The notes beneath the pieces were generated by a model that made no database searches, was not told the origin of the DNA, and saw only the letters and a program-made list of their open reading frames with translations. From JBMYRH01 sp049602155 (GTDB lineage: Bacteria; Myxococcota_A; UBA9042; PHBI01; JBMYRH01): 64,000 nucleotides of DNA. This document shows, one piece after another, positions 17,320 to 25,284 of the stretch. The translations under genes were made by a program, and so were the position numbers. Position 1 is the first letter of the stretch; the number at the start of each line of letters is the position of its first letter. The stretch is from assembly GCA_049602155.1 (NCBI GenBank), contig JBMYRH010000003.1:124001-188000 (forward strand), read 5' to 3'.

Positions 17320-18992
17320 GCGAGCCATGGATCTTGGGCCTGGCAGCGTCGCATCAGGGCGCGGCCTGTCTCCTCCATGGCGATCGTGTCGTGGCCGCGA
17401 TCCAAGAGGAGCGCCTGACGCGCACCAAGCGCGCAGCGCTGGTCCCCTCCACCGAATTCAAGGCGCTCCCCTATGTGTTGGAGGCAGCAGGCATTGGCGT
17501 CAACGACCTCGACTTGGTCGTGCTCTGCCCCCTTCAGGCCCCCTCATCAGCGCAGAATGATCTGGGAGCCCACCCCACCCTGGCGCACATCCCCCGGTTG
17601 ACCATCCCACATCACTATGGCCACGCGATGGGTGCCTATGCAGCGTCAGGCTTCGAGGACACGGCGATCTGCGTCATCGACGCCATGGGCTCACGAGTCG
17701 AAGATCTCCCCCCAGCGGAGCGCGAAGTCATCGTGGGCACAGAGTCCGACCTCAACCGCCCGACGCACCCCGGCTGTGAGGCCCGTGAGCTCATCTCATT
17801 TTATGACGCGCGAGGCGGTGTGCTGCGGCCCCTTGAGAAGCGCGTGTCAGGCCATGACCTCTTCGAAACCGGGGGGGACCACCGCCCGCGCATGATGAGC
17901 TTCCGAGGCCTGGGCATCATGTACATGGCGGTCGCTCAGCAGATCTTTGGCCACTGGGGCGACTCCGGCAAAGTGATGGGCTTGGCCCCTTACGGCGAGG
18001 CCACCTACCCCGTCGAGGCCTTCTGGCGCCTCTCGGATGGCTTCCTCGACTTCTCGGACACGGTCCACGAGGACTTTCGACATGCGGAGCGGTGGCCAAT
18101 GCATCAGCAGACGTACGCGGACCTCGCCGCCAGCTGTCAGCGCGCGCTAGAGGCCGGGCTCGACGTGATCTGGGACCGACTCCACCGTGCCTCTCAAGCG
18201 ACCCGCCTCTGCTATGCCGGCGGGGTCGCGATGAACAGCGTGGCGAATGAACGCTTAATCCAAAGCGGCCGCTTTCAAGAGGTCTTCGTGATGCCCGCTG
18301 CAGAGGACTGCGGCACGGCGGTCGGCGCGGCGTTTCACGGGCTCTACACGCTGACTGGCTCACCCCGTTGCGGGCACCCGTGGACGGACACCTGGGGGCG
18401 TGACTGGGGCCTTGGTGTGCCCTCTGCAGAGACACTGCGCGCGACCTGCGAGAAGCTCGAAGCGGGAGACGCTGTCGGTTGGTTTCAGGGGCGCTCGGAA
18501 TTCGGGCCGCGCAGCCTCGGCCACCGGGCGATCCTCTTCGACCCAAGGCGCCCTGACGCGCAGCAGCACCTCAACCGCCATGTGAAAGGCCGTGAAGACT
18601 TCCGACCCTTTGCCCCTGTCATTCAAGAGGCGCACGCGGAGGCGTGGCTGGACCTGGGGCGCGGCGACCCTCGCAGCCCCTATATGCTCCGTGTCGTCCC
18701 TGTGCGGCCTGAAAAGCGCAACGTGGTCCCAGGCATTACGCATGTCGATGGGACCACGCGGCCCCAAACCTTGGCGCAGGACCACGCCCCTGCCCTTCAC
18801 GCGTTGCTCTCCGTCTTCAGGGAACGGACTGGGGTCCCGATGCTGCTCAACACGTCGTTAAACGTGATGGGGGAGCCGATCGTGGAGTCGCCGGAGCAAG
18901 CCATCGCGTGCTGCAAGGCGACAGGGATCGACTGGCTCGTGCTCGGCGACCAGCTGATCTCGACGCGGAGCGCACATGGACATTGTGAGTGA
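17316..18992 (+). CDS. NodU/CmcH-family carbamoyltransferase
   Basis: 558 residues from the ATG at 17316. By family it transfers a carbamoyl group from carbamoyl phosphate, through carbamoyl-adenylate, to a hydroxyl of a small molecule. The N-terminal Kae1-like domain begins ILGLAASHQGAACLL and has the metal-binding HHYGHAMGAYAASGF, then VIDAMGS. LCYAGGVAMNS and VFVMPAAEDCGTAVGAA follow. The C-terminal carbamoyl-phosphate-binding domain has GWFQGRSEFGPRSLGHRAIL and MLLNTSLNVMGEPIVESP, both diagnostic. Known members act on Nod factors and on antibiotics such as cephamycin and novobiocin. Here the acceptor could be the hydroxyl made by the 2OG oxygenase encoded just upstream; that is inference. 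Confidence 0.9.
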   Translation: MSEPWILGLAASHQGAACLLHGDRVVAAIQEERLTRTKRAALVPSTEFKALPYVLEAAGIGVNDLDLVVLCPLQAPSSAQNDLGAHPTLAHIPRLTIPHHYGHAMGAYAASGFEDTAICVIDAMGSRVEDLPPAEREVIVGTESDLNRPTHPGCEARELISFYDARGGVLRPLEKRVSGHDLFETGGDHRPRMMSFRGLGIMYMAVAQQIFGHWGDSGKVMGLAPYGEATYPVEAFWRLSDGFLDFSDTVHEDFRHAERWPMHQQTYADLAASCQRALEAGLDVIWDRLHRASQATRLCYAGGVAMNSVANERLIQSGRFQEVFVMPAAEDCGTAVGAAFHGLYTLTGSPRCGHPWTDTWGRDWGLGVPSAETLRATCEKLEAGDAVGWFQGRSEFGPRSLGHRAILFDPRRPDAQQHLNRHVKGREDFRPFAPVIQEAHAEAWLDLGRGDPRSPYMLRVVPVRPEKRNVVPGITHVDGTTRPQTLAQDHAPALHALLSVFRERTGVPMLLNTSLNVMGEPIVESPEQAIACCKATGIDWLVLGDQLISTRSAHGHCE

Positions 18993-19018
18993 CGGGCCCG
19001 ATGCTCTAGCCTCAGCGT

Positions 19019-20431
19019 ATGGCCCGAGTCCTCCTGGTGATGCCCCAACTCCCTCAGCGCCTCGGGGCGCCCTACCTGGGGCAACTCTATTTAGCAGCGT
19101 CCCTGAAGCGGGCTGGACACGACGTCCAAGCCATCGACTTAGGCGCACGCTTCGCCCCAGGCGAAGACCGCGTCGTCATCGACGCGGTGGCGCGAGAGCG
19201 GCCAGACGCGGTGGCCATGACGCTCTTCACCTACAACGCCGCCGCGGCTTACAGGTTAAGTCGGGCGCTCGTGGGCAAGACACGCTTGCTCATCGCAGGG
19301 GGCCCTCACGTGACTGTGCGGCCCGAGGAGCCCCTTGGGTTTGGCTTCGACTTGGCGATCGCTGGTGAAGGCGAGGCGAGCCTCGTCGCGGCGCTCGACA
19401 ACCTCGATCGGGGTCGAGGCCACACCCTCGTGGCCGGGGCCCATTGGGACAGTGGCCAGGGCGCCGCAGTGAGCCCCATTTCTCACCTCGGGGCCTTGGC
19501 CCCTCCCCATGAAGGCCTCGACGCCTTCGACTTAAGTCAGTATTGGCCCGAGGGGGCTACAGAGCACCCGATCCCCGGCGGAATGATGACCAGCCGGGGG
19601 TGCCCAGCCCGGTGTACGTTCTGCGCAAACTATGTCACTGGCCGGGTGTTTCGATTCCGACCAGCGGCCGATGTGGTGGCCGAGATGGTGACGTTGAGCG
19701 AGACGCATCGGATCGCGACCGTCCCCTTTTGGGATGACGCCTTCACCGCCAACCGACCGAGGTTAAGGGCGCTCTGTGAGGCGATCACCGAGGAGCCCGC
19801 GTTGGCCGATGTCACCTGGACCTGCATCACACCAGCGAACATGGTCAAGCCTGTCGACCTGCGCGTGATGCGAGAGGCCGGGTGCACGGCGATCAATTTC
19901 GGGATCGAGAGCGGAGACGCAGGGGTGTTGACCACCATCCAGAAGGGACAACGCCCTGCTCAGGTGCTTGAGGCGGTGAAGGCCGCCAAAGCCGAGGGGA
20001 TGAGCACCGTCGTCAACTTCATGTTTGGCTTCCCCGATGAGGACGTCTCAGCGCTTGAGTCCACGATGCAGCTCATGGAGGACCTCGCTCCCTATGCAGA
20101 CTACTTCAACAGCCGCGGCGTGCTCGTGCCCTTCCCAGGCACGCCTGTCTATGAAGCGCACCACGAAACGTATGGGTTCACAGACTGGTGGCTTGAACCG
20201 GCTCGGATCCCCGCTGAATTAGACGAACGAGACCCTGTGAAGGCCCTCGCCGCGCTAGAGCATGATCCCGCCCTAGACATGGACTACTTCCGCTACACCG
20301 ACGACGTCCGAGACGCGATCGCGCGCTGTGTGCGCTTCAAAGCCCATCACAACCAAACGACGGTCGCGCGCCACGCAGGTGTGGACCTCGAGACTTGGCG
20401 CGCCCGACTTCAGCAAAGCATCGGCACCTAG
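19019..20431 (+). CDS. B12-binding-domain radical SAM protein
   Basis: 470 residues. The N-terminal 140 residues form a cobalamin-binding-like fold (ARVLLVMPQLPQ, LIAGGPHVTV, LAIAGEGE), though the His of the DxHxxG B12 motif is absent, as in many class-B members. The radical SAM cluster motif CPARCTFC (Cys195, Cys199, Cys202) begins the TIM-barrel. FGIESGD and GFPDED are typical SAM-contact motifs. Family members methylate unactivated carbons or rearrange carbon skeletons in natural-product and lipid pathways. It starts 26 bp after the carbamoyltransferase and closes the operon. The stop faces the CPBP protease gene with 16 bp between. Confidence 0.85.
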   Translation: MARVLLVMPQLPQRLGAPYLGQLYLAASLKRAGHDVQAIDLGARFAPGEDRVVIDAVARERPDAVAMTLFTYNAAAAYRLSRALVGKTRLLIAGGPHVTVRPEEPLGFGFDLAIAGEGEASLVAALDNLDRGRGHTLVAGAHWDSGQGAAVSPISHLGALAPPHEGLDAFDLSQYWPEGATEHPIPGGMMTSRGCPARCTFCANYVTGRVFRFRPAADVVAEMVTLSETHRIATVPFWDDAFTANRPRLRALCEAITEEPALADVTWTCITPANMVKPVDLRVMREAGCTAINFGIESGDAGVLTTIQKGQRPAQVLEAVKAAKAEGMSTVVNFMFGFPDEDVSALESTMQLMEDLAPYADYFNSRGVLVPFPGTPVYEAHHETYGFTDWWLEPARIPAELDERDPVKALAALEHDPALDMDYFRYTDDVRDAIARCVRFKAHHNQTTVARHAGVDLETWRARLQQSIGT

Positions 20432-20447
20432 GCCCCTCAGCTGGTCA

Positions 20448-21500
20448 TCACCCGTACATGCTCGCGGTGACCGCTTGGAGCAGGTTACACGCGGCGTGAA
20501 CCAAGACAGCGGCCCCAATATTACCCGTCTTAGCGCGCAACCAACCGAAGAGCAGCGCTGGGAAGAAGACGAGCAAGCGGTGCACCCCTGGGATCAGGAT
20601 GGGATGCAGCAAGGCGAAGGCCAAGGAGCTCAAGATGAGCCCCGCCCCTACCTGCACCCCCAACAGCCGCCATGGCGTCCCGAAGCGCTCATCGAGGCGT
20701 GACAAGAGGTAGCCCCTGAAGAACCACTCTTCGGGCAGCGCGACGAGCCCTAAATGGACCAGCAAGAAGGTGAGGATCCACCACCAATCCCGGCTGATCT
20801 CCAGCCGGCCGCCATCGTCTCGATGTTGCCTAAATGACCCCACTTGAAGACGCACTGGGGCACCGTCGAGGAGGACCTCTCCTTCAAACGCCTGTGTCCC
20901 GTCGAGGGAGACACGCAGCCCCTGCCCCGGTGAGAGCGTCCATGTGCGCTCTCCTGTCCCCCCGGCGCGCCGCTTCGCTCGCAACCTCCCCTCATCGCTG
21001 CAACGCGCTACCTTTGGAGCTTCAGTCGGTGCGTCATCGGCAATCACAGTGAGCGCCCGACCGACGGGCGGCATCAGCCAAAGGCCACCGTTGGAGGTCC
21101 ACGCGAGCACCGCGTCAGAGGGAACGTCACACGGACGGTCGGGGGTCTGCCGGACGTCATCATCCCAGCGACTCAAGCTCTCCCACGACCAGTGCACGGG
21201 GCGACCACGAAGCTCGCCATGAATTCCATGGAACGCCGCCACGTAAATCGGGGTCAACACCACCATCACCGCGGCCGAAATTCCGAGAGTCCGGAGCGCT
21301 GGCCCCATATCCACACCGAGATCGTCGATGGTCTGTCCCGAGCCCTTGAGCACCCAGGTCGGAATGCTCATGAGTAAGAGCGCAAGTAAGGCCTGCAGCC
21401 ACCCAGAGATGGCCGGCAGAACCCAGGAGATAAGCGCCAGGGCTAGTGTTCCACCGAAAAGCAGACTCAAAGCAAGACGGACCTCTCGCCTCTTAGTCAC
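20448..21500 (-). CDS. CPBP-family intramembrane glutamic protease with a large extramembrane insert
   Basis: 350 residues from the GTG at 21500, which has AGGAG about 11 bases upstream. The N-terminus has four hydrophobic segments. Next comes a soluble insert of about 150 residues (HWSWESLSRW to EISRDWW). The CPBP/Abi core follows with EEWFFRGYLL (motif 1, EExxxR), FALLH (motif 2) and HAACN (last motif). These residues form the active site in CAAX-type proteases. Some CPBP members in Myxococcota are the myxosortases that process MYXO-CTERM proteins. A MYXO-CTERM-like substrate is encoded at 6744-9773, but the link is speculation. It could also belong to the neighbouring tailoring operon as an immunity or processing factor. 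Confidence 0.8.
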   Translation of the reverse strand: MTKRREVRLALSLLFGGTLALALISWVLPAISGWLQALLALLLMSIPTWVLKGSGQTIDDLGVDMGPALRTLGISAAVMVVLTPIYVAAFHGIHGELRGRPVHWSWESLSRWDDDVRQTPDRPCDVPSDAVLAWTSNGGLWLMPPVGRALTVIADDAPTEAPKVARCSDEGRLRAKRRAGGTGERTWTLSPGQGLRVSLDGTQAFEGEVLLDGAPVRLQVGSFRQHRDDGGRLEISRDWWWILTFLLVHLGLVALPEEWFFRGYLLSRLDERFGTPWRLLGVQVGAGLILSSLAFALLHPILIPGVHRLLVFFPALLFGWLRAKTGNIGAAVLVHAACNLLQAVTASMYG

Positions 21501-21603
21501 TCGTTCTGACTCTCCTTTCACGTGCAAGTCGTTGACTCCGAAGCCCCAGCCGGTTACCCCTTTTGACCTCTCGCGCGGGCGTGGCTCCTTTAAAGGGCAA
21601 CAA

Positions 21604-21632
21604 TTGACCGGGTTGTCGACTATCCCGATACC
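21604..21632 (+). promoter_or_regulatory. candidate promoter for the PEGA-kelch-OMP operon
   Basis: TTGACC (21604-21609), a 17-bp spacer and GATACC (21627-21632). It lies in the divergent region between the CPBP gene and the PEGA gene. The -10 is weak. Confidence 0.3.
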
Positions 21633-21680
21633 CACCATCAACGTTGTGTCGAGCTGGCGATCGCAGAGAGGAGCGTGGCA

Positions 21681-23450
21681 TTGAATCACCCTCGCACACG
21701 GATGCCAAACATGACGATCTCTTCCCTCCCCCTGCGACGCGCAATATCTCTCGTCTTGCTCGCCGTCGCCCCCGTGCTCGCGACCGACTTTCACCGGGTC
21801 GCGCATGCACAAGGTATCGGAGCGACGGGCAAGCAGCGCGTCCTCGTCATCCCGATTCAGCGAGGCGAGGACGTCTCCTCGGTGGTGCCGGGCCGTGTCG
21901 ACGAGTACATCCGCACCCTGCTTGAGATGTCCGGAAAGATTGAAGTCCTAGGCGTCTCAGACTTGGTCGACAAGCCAGTCAAGCCTGTGGCCATTCCGGT
22001 CGAGACTGACAAGGTGTTGCTCAAAGCCGACGAGGCCCTTTGGAAGGGCAAGGAGGCCGCAGAGAAGGGTCAGTGGGGCCAAGCGATCAAGCTCTTCAAG
22101 CGCTCCGCCAAGCTCTACGAGAAGCGCTTCGACAAGCTCGTCGATTTCGACAAGTACATCGACGCCTCGCTCGGTGTCAGCCTCGGCTACTTCTTGGCTG
22201 GCTTTGAGGACAACGGTGAGGACGCGTTGGCGCCTGTCGTCGTGCTGCGACCCGACATCATCCTCGACAAGCGGAAGGTGCCAAAGCCCGCCATCGCAGC
22301 CTTAGAGCGCCTCACGAAGCTGTACGCTGGCGGCACGAAGGGTGAGACAACGGTCATCAGTAACCCCCCTGGCGCCGAGGTCTTCTTAGACGGCAACTTG
22401 GTCGGCAGGACCCCCCACACGATGACCGGACAGCACCGTGGACGCCACGTGGTCCGTGTGGTGATGCCTGGGTTCCAACCGTGGGCGAAGAGCTTCAATG
22501 CTGGCTCACGAAATCAAAAGATCAGGGCGCGGCTCAAGCCCGTAGTCAGCGCCGCAGGTGCTAGACCAAACTTGATCAAGGTCGCCCCTGAGGAGCTCGC
22601 GGCGATGACCGCCAAAGGCAACCTCCACAGAGGCTTCAATCGGATCGCCAAGCCGATCGTTGACCGCTATAACGTGGACGCGATCGTCCTCTTCTACATG
22701 CGACGGACCCCTGAGCGCTTCGAGCTCGCGCCCTTCCTCTTCGACCGAAAGGCGAACAGAATCGCTGAGCTTGAGTGGATCCACTTGGACCACAACCTGA
22801 CGACAATGCAGGTCAATTTGATCGTCTTGGATGAGAAGCTCAACGCAGCCCTTGCGAGCTTCCCGATGGGCCGCGTGATACGCTCTAAGAGCGATATCTA
22901 CAAGGTCATCCGGGCCCCGAAGCCCAAGCCCAAGCCCAAGCCCACGTTGGTGCTGCCGACGCGAAAGCCAGCGCCAGTGGTACGACCAAAGCCGCGACCA
23001 AAGCCGGCCCCGGTGGTGCGACCAAAGCCGCGACCTCAGCCCGCACCTGTCGTGCGACCAAAGCCGCGGCCACAGCCCGCACCTGTCGTGCGGCCAAAAC
23101 CACGCCCGAGACCGCGACCGGCCGCGGTGCGTCCCCCAGTGCAGCCTCGCATCCAACCTGCAGTGGTCGAGTCGATCCAAGTCGACGATGGCCTGGGTGG
23201 GAACCTAGGTCGCTATGCCTACCCCGACGATCCCCTGCCCGCCGTGGCCCCAAGGCGGCCCACCGTCCAATTGCCCCCACCAATGCCGGTTGATCGACCG
23301 GATATGTCACGCAGCTCAGGTGACGCTTGGTACACACAATGGTGGGTCTGGAGCATCGTCGGCGCCGCGGTCATCGGCGGCGCCACTACCGCCGTCGTGC
23401 TGACCGTCGACGGCAGCCCCGAAGAGTTTGGAGGGACCATCCAATGGTAA
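21681..23450 (+). CDS. PEGA-domain exported protein with a Pro/Lys-rich linker and C-terminal membrane segment
   Basis: About 589 residues. The TTG at 21681 has AGAGGAG seven bases upstream; the GTG at 21675 and the ATG at 21702 are alternatives. An N-terminal signal peptide ends near RVAHA-QG. Residues about 100-220 are helical and may be TPR-like. TTVISNPPGAEVFLDGNLVGRTP to VRVVMPGFQPW is a PEGA domain, a surface-associated beta domain. A long Pro/Arg/Lys linker with four 12-residue repeats follows. Near the C-terminus WWVWSIVGAAVIGGATTAVVL is a single membrane helix, so the protein is probably anchored there. The stop overlaps the start of the kelch lipoprotein gene. Confidence 0.75.
   Translation: MNHPRTRMPNMTISSLPLRRAISLVLLAVAPVLATDFHRVAHAQGIGATGKQRVLVIPIQRGEDVSSVVPGRVDEYIRTLLEMSGKIEVLGVSDLVDKPVKPVAIPVETDKVLLKADEALWKGKEAAEKGQWGQAIKLFKRSAKLYEKRFDKLVDFDKYIDASLGVSLGYFLAGFEDNGEDALAPVVVLRPDIILDKRKVPKPAIAALERLTKLYAGGTKGETTVISNPPGAEVFLDGNLVGRTPHTMTGQHRGRHVVRVVMPGFQPWAKSFNAGSRNQKIRARLKPVVSAAGARPNLIKVAPEELAAMTAKGNLHRGFNRIAKPIVDRYNVDAIVLFYMRRTPERFELAPFLFDRKANRIAELEWIHLDHNLTTMQVNLIVLDEKLNAALASFPMGRVIRSKSDIYKVIRAPKPKPKPKPTLVLPTRKPAPVVRPKPRPKPAPVVRPKPRPQPAPVVRPKPRPQPAPVVRPKPRPRPRPAAVRPPVQPRIQPAVVESIQVDDGLGGNLGRYAYPDDPLPAVAPRRPTVQLPPPMPVDRPDMSRSSGDAWYTQWWVWSIVGAAVIGGATTAVVLTVDGSPEEFGGTIQW
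22969..23112 (+). repeat. 36-bp coding repeat (PAPVVRPKPRPQ), four copies
   Basis: Four tandem 12-residue units rich in Pro, Arg and Lys follow a Lys-Pro dipeptide run (KPKPKPKP). They form a stiff, positively charged linker between the PEGA-containing part and the C-terminal helix, suited to span peptidoglycan. Copies 3 and 4 are nearly identical in DNA. Confidence 0.8.
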
Positions 23451-25222
23451 CGTGCAGCACCACCCGTCACATCTTAGGACAGCTCCTGTGTGGGGTCTTC
23501 GCGTTCGGTCTCGTGGGGCTCGGATGCAGCGGAGAGCCTGCTCAGCAGGTCGACATTCAGCTCTTTGCGTCGCCGCCCCCTGGGATCGACCCCTACGCCG
23601 GCGTCGGTAAGCTCGTGATCCGGGTCAAGGCCGAGGGCCAAGCTGACATCGAAGCCGCGGAGAACTTCGCACTCGACGGTGTGAGGCAGGTCTCCTTGCC
23701 GCCGATCCCCTTCCTCGACGATGGCACACCACAGCAGATCGTCATCGAGGGTTGGTCGGTCTCAGAGACTGGTGAATTCACGGCCAACTCAAAGCTTGTG
23801 AGCATCGGCCGCACACCAGAGTTCAAGCTTACACCTGATGACGAGCCCGTGACCTTTTACGTTCAGATGGCGCGCATCAACAGCTTCGTCCCCCTCACCG
23901 ACGCCCTTGATGGCAACATCCAAAACCTGACGATGGGGCGCGTCGGGCACTCCGTGACCACGGCGTCGGGTGGCGAAACCCTGATCGCTGGAGGCGCGAC
24001 CCCCCTCACCGACGCAGCACCTTGGTGGGGACCCGGTGGGGTCGCCTCGTACATCTCAGCCGTGGAGATGCTCGATGGTGAGAGCCAAAACCTTTCCCCT
24101 CTGATGACCGTCGAGGGCGCTCCCTCAGGGCTGCTTGTCCCCCGAATGTGGCACACGGGCACGGCACTCCCGACCGGCGATGTCTTCTTCGCCGGCGGCT
24201 GGGGGCAAGCCGACATCACAGGTGAATGCCCCGTCGGACCCGGGAGCCCCACCTACGCGAGCTGCACGGTCGAGTGGTACCAGGCGAACGGCGCGATTGG
24301 TCTGCTGCAGACCCCACTCGCCAAGGCCCGTGCAGGTCACACGGCGACGTTGATCGATCCCGAGACCACGACCATCCTCTTCGTGGGTGGTGACCTAGAT
24401 GGTGTCGGGACGTACGAGCTGTGGGACCCAACCAACGGCTCCCAAGGCGCTGTCCCTCTCCCGGACAGCACAACACGGCGCTTCCACGCTGCGGTCTTGT
24501 CACAGGTCTTGGACACCAGTCAGCCGCGAGTGCTCGCCGATGTCGTGACCATCTTTGGTGGTGAGTCCGACACGGCGCCATTGGCGTCGGGGCTGTTTTA
24601 CGTCGTCGCGGGCAACCAAATGCTGCCGAACTACACACAGACCCTCCCCGGAGGGGCCCGCACACACCTGACAGGGACGTACATTCCCGAGCGTGAGCGC
24701 GTCTACTTCGTCGGCGGGTTCGCAGACCTCGATCACACCCTGGCGTCCACGGCGATCGACGCCTACGACACGGCCGCAGCGAACCCCTTCGCGCCGTTCA
24801 TCGAGGAGAGCCAGGCCGTCATCCCAGCCGTGGCCACGCAGCCATGTCAGCAAGCTCCCCTTCAACTTCAACAAGCGCGCGGCGGACACACCACGTCGCT
24901 GATCCAAGACACGATGCTCGTCGTCTTGGGCGGCTCAGACGGCACCAGCGCCGTCAGCGATATTGAGATCGTCCACGACTTCGCGACGGACCGCTGCACT
25001 GAGAGCCTTGGGGGCAACCAGGTGACCCAGGTCGTCGGGTCGGTGTGCACCGATCCCGCAGGGTGTGCTGGCGTCACTCTGGACCCGATGCCCTTTGCAT
25101 CCAACGGACACCGTGCCTTGGTCCTCGACTCCGGGAACGTCCTGATGGTCGGCGGAGTCTCCACCTCAGCCGCAGACAGCGCTAACCCGGTTCAGAGCCT
25201 CTACCTGTTCGTCCCGCAATAG
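23444..25222 (+). CDS. kelch-type beta-propeller lipoprotein
   Basis: 592 residues from the ATG at 23444, which has GGAGGG just upstream. That ATG overlaps the PEGA gene's stop (ATGGTAA). The signal peptide ends in a lipobox VGLGC (Cys28). Residues about 40-160 form a beta-rich domain. From about 165 there are at least five kelch-like blades, each with an [AR]xGH[ST] start and a xxGG end: MGRVGHS/IAGG, VPRMWHT/FAGG, KARAGHT/FVGG, QARGGHT/VLGG and SNGHRA/MVGG. The propeller would be on the cell surface or in the periplasm and bind protein or glycan. It lies between the PEGA and barrel proteins, suggesting one envelope complex. Confidence 0.8.
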   Translation: MVTCSTTRHILGQLLCGVFAFGLVGLGCSGEPAQQVDIQLFASPPPGIDPYAGVGKLVIRVKAEGQADIEAAENFALDGVRQVSLPPIPFLDDGTPQQIVIEGWSVSETGEFTANSKLVSIGRTPEFKLTPDDEPVTFYVQMARINSFVPLTDALDGNIQNLTMGRVGHSVTTASGGETLIAGGATPLTDAAPWWGPGGVASYISAVEMLDGESQNLSPLMTVEGAPSGLLVPRMWHTGTALPTGDVFFAGGWGQADITGECPVGPGSPTYASCTVEWYQANGAIGLLQTPLAKARAGHTATLIDPETTTILFVGGDLDGVGTYELWDPTNGSQGAVPLPDSTTRRFHAAVLSQVLDTSQPRVLADVVTIFGGESDTAPLASGLFYVVAGNQMLPNYTQTLPGGARTHLTGTYIPERERVYFVGGFADLDHTLASTAIDAYDTAAANPFAPFIEESQAVIPAVATQPCQQAPLQLQQARGGHTTSLIQDTMLVVLGGSDGTSAVSDIEIVHDFATDRCTESLGGNQVTQVVGSVCTDPAGCAGVTLDPMPFASNGHRALVLDSGNVLMVGGVSTSAADSANPVQSLYLFVPQ

Positions 25223-25284
25223 TTGCTCGATCGGCCGTCTAGGGCGATAGAGGAGGGGCGTCTATTCAGGAGCCGCCAGCGCCA

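Noticed and set aside
22506..23337. Antisense ORFs opposite the PEGA protein with Trp/Leu/Arg-rich repeats
   Set aside because: They mirror the Pro/Lys/Arg repeat on the other strand and show no family motifs.
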